DNA of 64,000 nt from Ypsolopha sequella (lineage: Eukaryota; Arthropoda; Insecta; Lepidoptera; Ypsolophidae): positions 17,659,501-17,723,500 of the forward strand of contig OW203992.1 in the NCBI GenBank assembly GCA_934047225.1. Reading direction: 5' to 3'. A model generated the notes under the pieces. The model worked only from the letters and a program-made list of their open reading frames with translations. It made no database searches and was not told the origin of the DNA. Each line of letters begins with the position of its first letter. Positions within the stretch are counted from its first letter, which is position 1. Positions 61,501 through 64,000 of the stretch are shown one piece after another. The position numbers and the translations under genes were made by a program.

Positions 61501-63147
61501 GGTTCTAAAGACAGCGTTTTTACATTGAATGAGTTCCTTAACGTCTATAGGCAATAACTGAAGGGACATGACCTTTCCTTCCCAGGCTTATGAAAACCTA
61601 TAACATCGGATTCTTTCCAAGCGTCCGGGTAGATACAGTTGGCGATGGCCAAGTTGAATATGGTGATTAGAATCATGATTAGCGGATGAGACAAGTTTTT
61701 GAGAACAAATACCGTCACAGCCCAGCCCTTCCTTAGAGTGCAAATCCTTAATGAGATGTGAAACTTCAGACATTGTGATGGCATCTATTGAGGCTATTGG
61801 TCTATTGCTGTTTGGTTATAAATGGCCTGTAATTAAGCTGGGACAAATCTAGGCTTCAATAATGTGTAAGAAAACAAGGACAAACCAGATACTGAAACAA
61901 AAGAGAACAAAATACGCAGTGCATTTCATTTTTACTTAAGGGGCTTCAGAAGCAAAACTGTGTTTACAGACGTTTTTAAATTGGTTTTAACTTTCTATAT
62001 GAATATTACAAAACTTTGAAAAAAATATTTCACACATATTGACCCATGTCCCGTAATTGTGATGTTTTAAAATCTTAAAAGCTTTAACCTATAACGAGGA
62101 AATAAATACCTTTAATAACCTTTCAAATGCTTTAAAAAACTGATAAATAGTTTAAACTTCTTAAATTCAAAAAAGACAAGGTTAAAACTTATATACACAC
62201 ACGAGTAATACAAAAACCTAACACAATGATGTTTAAAACTTTTAAATATCAAACTTAACACATGTGAAAAGCATTATTTTCTCTATTTTGCGCTACCTGG
62301 CGACACAGCGATTGTCGTAACAGCCACTTTGCAATGCACTCTGACATGAACATTATTTCTATTTCGTTATTGTCGATATTTGTAGACACATTTCGAGCTG
62401 CTAATATAGCTTACTGAAGCCTCTTAAATTATTAGTCTAAGCTACTTTTTTCTGAAAATGCACTTTCAAGTTGTTCATTTGTATGTTTTTTCTGTGCAAA
62501 CCCCCGGTTTCTGAAAGGCCAATCAAAGTTAACAATAGATTAAAAAAACTTTAACCGCAAATAACGGTGAAAATAAAGCATATTATGAAGTCTGAATAGT
62601 GATGAATCAATAATTAACTTAGTTAATTTTTGATTTCAATGTAAAATTCCCACTTTTTGTGGCTTAATCCGCAGATAATTATTTTTTAATCTACTGTTAA
62701 CATTGATTGGCCTTTCAGAAACCGGGGGTAAATCTTGCAGCCTATTTCATAAAAAAACCAATGATGGCATTCATTTTATCATATAAAATCCCCAAAACCC
62801 CATAATTTGACAAGGACATCATAAACACAAGGTGGCCCTTATTTTGTTTTGAGTAGTAAGTTGTACCTATTTAAGTATATTTTTTATAGTGTTTTTAGCT
62901 AAGAATACTACGCACGCTTTTACCGCCACTTTGTTTACCAACAAATAAGAAGGTACAGCCATCGTTATAATCGTATTATAACGAATAATTATTTTGTTAA
63001 ATACATCTAGAAATACCTAATTGTACGAAAAGAAATGAAAAACAAAATGAACATATTGTTATAACCTATACGTACCAAAGAAGGCGTTTTCGGAAGAAAA
63101 TCCAGATCGAAATCAGATAAAAATCCATCTCCAAAGGTAGAACTCAT
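40557..63147 (-). CDS. ICE1: ICE1-like protein (Little elongation complex subunit 1), twelve exons
   Basis: Exons on - in order: 63147-63076, 58903-58836, 57940-57802, 52549-52448, 50835-50670, 50569-50373, 48412-48298, 48215-45249, 44272-43739, 43578-43396, 41853-41605, 40753-40557. All junctions are GT-AG, phases agree throughout, and the sum is 1662 aa. ICE1 scaffolds the Little elongation complex, which brings ELL to RNA polymerase II at snRNA genes. Residues 25-210 form a long coiled coil (for example NAIIEKYLKLKEYKESLQ and ISVLEKEKNCLQADIYILK). Residues 250-1276 are low-complexity, Ser/Thr/Asn/Lys-rich and disordered, with basic nuclear-localisation-like runs near 700-745 (KKKKISKLEKLRKR, IKRRKNK). 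Residues about 1276-1662 are a compact helical domain (SLSHFYAVLCRYIRAKNR, ALLSWHPQKPLSPELE). The coiled coil and overall plan match ICE1 as I recall it; the gene model is firmer than the name. Introns hold a mariner, a LINE and many MITEs. Confidence 0.65.
41605..41853 (-). CDS. ICE1: ICE1-like exon 11
   Basis: Acceptor CTTTACAG; EISIEKKMLRLALIIFAKRK to LVDMLEQ, donor GTAGTA, phase 1. Joins to exon 12 (40753-40557), SSQEMEEAVFTALLFTRRH to SQIS and a TAG stop. Confidence 0.85.
41908..42175. mobile_element. MITE family A, copy 3 (ICE1-like intron 10)
   Basis: Starts TATACAAGGTGTAACAGAAA, with the complement ending at 42175. The arms are as in 4727-5004 and 7133-7402. Confidence 0.8.
42739..43033 (+). 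repeat. Dispersed repeat E, copy 2 (continuous)
   Basis: Matches 11593-12056 without the 155-bp insertion. Contains TGACGTCATCTAAC at 42881, the one perfect CRE that I noticed outside the Hr38 region; it belongs to the repeat. Confidence 0.65.
43128..43351. mobile_element. MITE family H, copy 2 (ICE1-like intron 10)
   Basis: Ends TTAAGAGCGGTTTCGCAG and GGCTGCAAAACCGCTCTTAA. It is a 224-bp, internally shortened version of 38175-38544 and ends 45 bp before the exon 10 donor. Confidence 0.8.
43739..44272 (-). CDS. ICE1: ICE1-like exon 9 (start of C-terminal helical domain)
   Basis: Acceptor GATTTTCAG, then EKVINNICKNIDEGIAAIID and on to TPEFDTIESLSHFYAVLCRY and VWTHVIPLAHMGI, donor GTAAGA. It is rich in amphipathic helices. 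The next exon continues AKCPIVVCLVYLLHFYKCEA in phase. Confidence 0.85.
44422..44706 (+). repeat. GGTTCCGTA...ACTTGGCCG dispersed repeat (ICE1-like intron 8)
   Basis: Begins TTTTTAGGGTTCCGTACCC, contains GCTGTCCGTCTGTC, and ends GTCCGACTCGCACTTGGCCG. Related pieces: 48520-48790 with 50195-50256, 52724-52790, 53559-53962, 58940-58982 and 63803-64000. Confidence 0.65.
44803..45131. repeat. Foldback element with one arm partly duplicated
   Basis: The left arm (44810-44935) contains CCGACCAGTTTCAGCAGATT and GTGAAGACGTTTACGCGACG. The complement occurs twice in tandem on the right (about 44942-45016 and 45018-45095), both with AAATCTGCTGAAACTGGTCG. The outer ends GATTTATATAAAAACGGCTC and their complement close at 45131. 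Confidence 0.8.
45249..48215 (-). CDS. ICE1: ICE1-like exon 8 (large disordered exon)
   Basis: A 2967-nt exon between acceptor TTTACAG (48216 side) and donor GTTCGT (45248 side). The frame is open upstream of the first GTG (47967) back to the acceptor, so that codon is not the start. Composition is Ser/Thr/Lys/Asn-rich with many SP and TP sites and few hydrophobics. Reading beyond the donor gives only GS and a stop. Confidence 0.85.
48520..48795 (+). repeat. Left part of a GTCTGTCTG/CTTGGCCGG repeat, split by a mariner
   Basis: Contains CTGCTGTCTGTCTG and TTTTGTTACGGGGTCTATC. The matching right-hand part (GGAACCCTAGTAGAGCGAGG, ACTCGCACTTGGCCGG) lies at about 50195-50256, beyond the mariner. 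Confidence 0.45.
48796..50084 (+). mobile_element. Mariner element 2, antisense in ICE1-like intron 6
   Basis: Imperfect inverted ends: TACGTAGGGCGGCTGATATG at 48796 and the complement of TACGAGGGGAGGCTGAAAAG ending at 50084; about 24 of 30 bases agree. TA follows the right end. Length is 1.29 kb. The transposase frame runs from MSVEKVKMDKIEQR (48948) with breaks near 49070 and 49205, then is open from 49225 to 49947. CDETW, HDNAPVH and PYSPDLAPCDYF are all present, with 34 residues between the second and third aspartates. It is better preserved than the copy at 3122 and belongs to a different mariner lineage. Confidence 0.88.
49225..49947 (+). pseudogene. Mariner transposase, 3' two-thirds intact
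   Basis: A 240-codon open frame carries all three catalytic aspartates (CDETW; HDNA; PCDYF). The upstream DNA-binding part (48948-49200: IEQRAVIKFLTKEGNTPTEI, SLEDDPRSGRPVSAVTDENV) lies in other frames, with a stop at 49073 and a frameshift at the A-run near 49198. It ends in a run of phenylalanines from a T-tract, so the natural C-terminus is also altered. Confidence 0.8.
50889..51200 (-). repeat. Dispersed repeat, copy 2 (partner 1181-1533)
   Basis: On the - strand, begins GCAGGTGGTAGAGCTGATGC and ends CAGCAGTGGACGAACTGATG, as in 1181-1533. Lies in ICE1-like intron 4. Confidence 0.6.
51794..52038. mobile_element. MITE of about 245 bp (ICE1-like intron 4)
   Basis: Left GCAAGCCCCACAG...GGCGGTGGCGC...GTGGCGCGGAC...CAATCA, with the complementary series on the right ending GTGGGGCTTGCGC. 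The arms are about 100 bp with small indels. Confidence 0.65.
52870..53337 (+). mobile_element. 3' end of a non-LTR retrotransposon (ICE1-like intron 3)
   Basis: The + strand frame reads ILGMAPRIYNKLPRAIREIE, then NIQTFKSKLRQFLIHKAYYT, then VVEFLTE and a stop at 53061-53063. This resembles the C-terminal end of Jockey/CR1-like reverse transcriptase ORFs. It ends in a GAATTT-repeat tail near 53315-53335. Opposite in strand to the host gene. Confidence 0.6.
53559..53962. mobile_element. MITE with about 74-bp inverted ends (GGTTCCGTAGTACC)
   Basis: Left TTAGGGTTCCGTAGTACCTA...CCGTTGTCCGTCTGTCCG; the complement is at 53892-53962. About 404 bp. Its left end is shared with 63803-64000, where the window cuts the element. 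Confidence 0.75.
54066..55736. mobile_element. 1.67-kb non-coding element with perfect 13-bp inverted ends
   Basis: CCCAAGTAGCATT at 54066-54078 and AATGCTACTTGGG at 55724-55736. No open frame of note lies between. The interior is AT-rich with recurring short motifs such as AGAGCATTATAG, TATACAGCT and ACATGTGAAC. Whether the ends belong to one element needs a second copy. Confidence 0.5.
55750..56130. mobile_element. GC-rich palindromic element, unit 1
   Basis: Left end CGCACTGTCCGGTTAGCCGC, right end its complement (GCGGCTAACCGGACAGTGCG). The interior is full of TAGCCG/CGGCTA palindromes and far richer in GC than the surrounding intron. Unit 2 follows after 2-3 bp. Confidence 0.75.
56133..56632. 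mobile_element. GC-rich palindromic element, unit 2, longer
   Basis: The same ends and interior as unit 1 in the same orientation, plus about 100 bp (56407-56505, containing CTTCAGCGTCCATCTTGAAA) absent from unit 1. Either unit 1 is a deletion derivative or unit 2 has an insertion. Confidence 0.75.
57350..57635. repeat. Repeat related to 61936-62428
   Basis: Shares ATGTGAAAAG...TTATTTTCTC, CGTCGTAAC or GTCGTAACAGCCAC, and GAGCTGCTAAT with the interior of 61936-62428. Lies in ICE1-like intron 3 close to exon 3. Confidence 0.5.
58035..58072. repeat. TA microsatellite
   Basis: A run of TA dinucleotides with one AGA interruption, in ICE1-like intron 2. Confidence 0.9.
59107..59490 (+). repeat. 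Dispersed repeat G, copy 2
   Basis: Matches 20836-21165 (TAGTAGTTTATGCTACAAGG; GGCTCAAAAGGACTGTATCC; AAGTGGGCCTTTACGAGCAC) with two extra short segments near 59140 and 59315. Lies in ICE1-like intron 1. Confidence 0.75.
60130..61850 (-). mobile_element. Degenerate Jockey-like LINE with a duplicated polymerase segment
   Basis: On the - strand: RT-like pieces NLAIANCIYPDAWKESDVIG then FHKPGKE (near 61600-61700), FVQFALFADYTAF (near 60900-60935) where the catalytic YADD-type box should be, and the C-terminal SRKFFDTSSNHRNPLIRKAS region (60360-60450). The NPL-type ending is typical of Jockey-clade polymerases. A segment of about 200 bp occurs twice (61250-61450 and 61600-61800). Frameshifts and stops make it inactive. 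It lies in ICE1-like intron 1, in the same direction as the gene. Confidence 0.75.
61936..62428. mobile_element. MITE with TTAAGNGGCTTCAG ends
   Basis: Left TTAAGGGGCTTCAGAAGC; right complement TTAAGAGGCTTCAGTAAGC. About 493 bp. The interior is shared in part with 57350-57635. Confidence 0.6.
62501..62728. mobile_element. MITE with about 45-bp inverted ends
   Basis: Left CCCCCGGTTTCTGAAAGGCC; the complement ends at 62728. The arms continue through AATCAAAGTTAACA and AGATTAAAAA. About 228 bp, ICE1-like intron 1. Confidence 0.8.
63076..63147 (-). CDS. ICE1: ICE1-like exon 1 with start codon
   Basis: MSSTFGDGFLSDFDLDFLPK then TPSL, donor GTACGT, phase 0. An acidic/hydrophobic leader before the coiled coil. 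It is separated from exon 2 by a 4.2-kb intron full of repeats, so this exon rests on phase, splice site and an in-frame ATG. Confidence 0.65.
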
Positions 63148-63400
63148 GCTTAACTTGTTATTTAAAAATATTATTGTCCTTCACCGATAATTGTAAACAT
63201 TTTAGACGAATAACGAAAATAAAACCGGCACATAATAAAACATAACCAAACCAAACACAAATCGATTTCTTTTTTTTTTCTTTTTTTTTCTATTTTCCCA
63301 GAAAGTGAAAAAGCAAAGGGACCTTAGACCGTCATACAGCCATTTCTGAGGTTTTCTTCAATATACTCTATGGTTTTCTTATCTGTTTATAGTCACTATG

Positions 63401-63454
63401 TTATATCCTCTCTTGAGGATCACCTGATGGGTCTGTCCTGTCGTAGTCGCTGTC
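63401..63454 (-). CDS. Possible terminal exon of a further gene
   Basis: On the - strand a TTACAG acceptor (63455-63460) is followed by DSDYDRTDPSGDPQERI and a TAA stop. The polar, low-complexity peptide looks like a protein C-terminus, and GC content is above its surroundings. The gene would continue beyond 64000 and lie head-to-tail with the ICE1-like gene. Eighteen codons are too few for recognition; chance is a real alternative. Confidence 0.25.
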   Translation of the reverse strand, partial: DSDYDRTDPSGDPQERI

Positions 63455-63553
63455 CTGTAAGTTGGTGCTAAAGTAAACCCATAACACAAAGACAATGTTG
63501 GATTAGAAAAAACACACGAAAAGGCTGCCCCTTTTTTCCATTAAACAACATGT

Positions 63554-63661
63554 ACAGTGGAGACCACATCAAGCTATACAGTTGCAGTACGAAATTAGCC
63601 CCTACAGAGAAAAATGATAGGTACAAAGTCCAATGTGTCTTACTTGATGCGGTCTCCACTG
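63554..63661. mobile_element. 108-bp MITE
   Basis: Ends CAGTGGAGACCACATCAAG and CTTGATGCGGTCTCCACTG, 19-20 bp with one mismatch. Open frames over it are spurious. Confidence 0.75.
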
Positions 63662-63802
63662 GACACTGGCTATGGCGATTTTAATTCACAGTATTCTATC
63701 ACTATTGTTGATCAAACCACCCAATCGGTAGGTAATATTTTTCAATAAAACAAAAAACAACACCATTATCTCTTCACACCTTTTTTCCAACCCCTTTTTT
63801 AG

Positions 63803-64000
63803 GGTACCGTACCTAAAAGGTAACAAAAGGAAACTTTATGGTAAGACTCCGTTGTTCGTCCGTCCCTTATGTCACAGCCTCATAACTTTATATTAGAACC
63901 GTTAAAGATGAAGACATGAAATTTGGCACAAAAATTGCATTAATTTGCCTACATATCAAATTGTTCAAAATATTTCCAAAACAAAAGTGAGAAAAATAAA
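63803..64000 (+). repeat. Partial copy of the 53559 MITE family at the window edge
   Basis: Begins TAGGGTACCGTACCTAAAAG and continues with CCGTTGTTCGTCCGTCCC and CATAACTTTATATTAGAACC, following the left end and interior of 53559-53962. Cut by the end of the window. Confidence 0.65.

Noticed and set aside
63468..63659. Hydrophobic 63-aa open frame on the - strand
   Set aside because: It overlaps the 108-bp inverted-repeat element at 63554-63661 and has no recognisable family.

Overview
This window is a eukaryotic, AT-rich, transposon-dense piece of nuclear genome. It is almost certainly from a lepidopteran (moth or butterfly). The grounds are an insect NR4A receptor (Hr38), spliceosomal introns, mariner, RTE-like and Jockey-like elements, and many short inverted-repeat elements of the kind that litter lepidopteran introns. 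I cannot name the species. No prokaryotic, viral or CRISPR features were seen.

Three protein genes can be assembled exon by exon with consistent splice phases. (1) Hr38/NR4A orphan nuclear receptor, + strand: four coding exons at 10658-10757, 27592-27668, 27920-29360 and 29514-29770 (624 aa). Its promoter is GC-rich, with a TATA-like box, an arthropod initiator and three cAMP-response elements (CREs) spaced exactly 14 bp. Its 16.8-kb first intron carries further perfect CREs in GC-rich islands. (2) VPS52, the GARP/EARP tethering-complex subunit, + strand: seven exons from 35810 to 39644 (665 aa). (3) On the - strand, convergent with VPS52, a twelve-exon gene from 63147 down to 40557 (1662 aa). 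It has an N-terminal coiled coil, a long disordered basic middle and a helical C-terminal domain; the best fit is Little elongation complex subunit 1 (ICE1). A possible 18-codon terminal exon of a fourth gene, also - strand, lies at 63401-63454.

Layout: 1-10240 is gene-free and made of repeats: a dead mariner, foldbacks, three inverted-repeat families, LINE tails and a 490-bp microsatellite. 10240-29925 is Hr38. 29926-35600 is intergenic and holds a hAT-type miniature element inside a LINE and a tRNA-derived SINE. 35600-39690 is VPS52. 40557-63147 is the ICE1-like gene, whose introns hold a second mariner, a Jockey-like LINE and many inverted-repeat elements. 63148-64000 is the right edge.

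The genes have unrelated jobs: activity-regulated transcription, endosome-to-Golgi tethering, and snRNA transcription. The most interesting signals are the CRE architecture of Hr38, which fits an immediate-early, neuronal-activity-regulated gene, and several insertions for which the window itself contains the uninterrupted paralogous 'empty site'.
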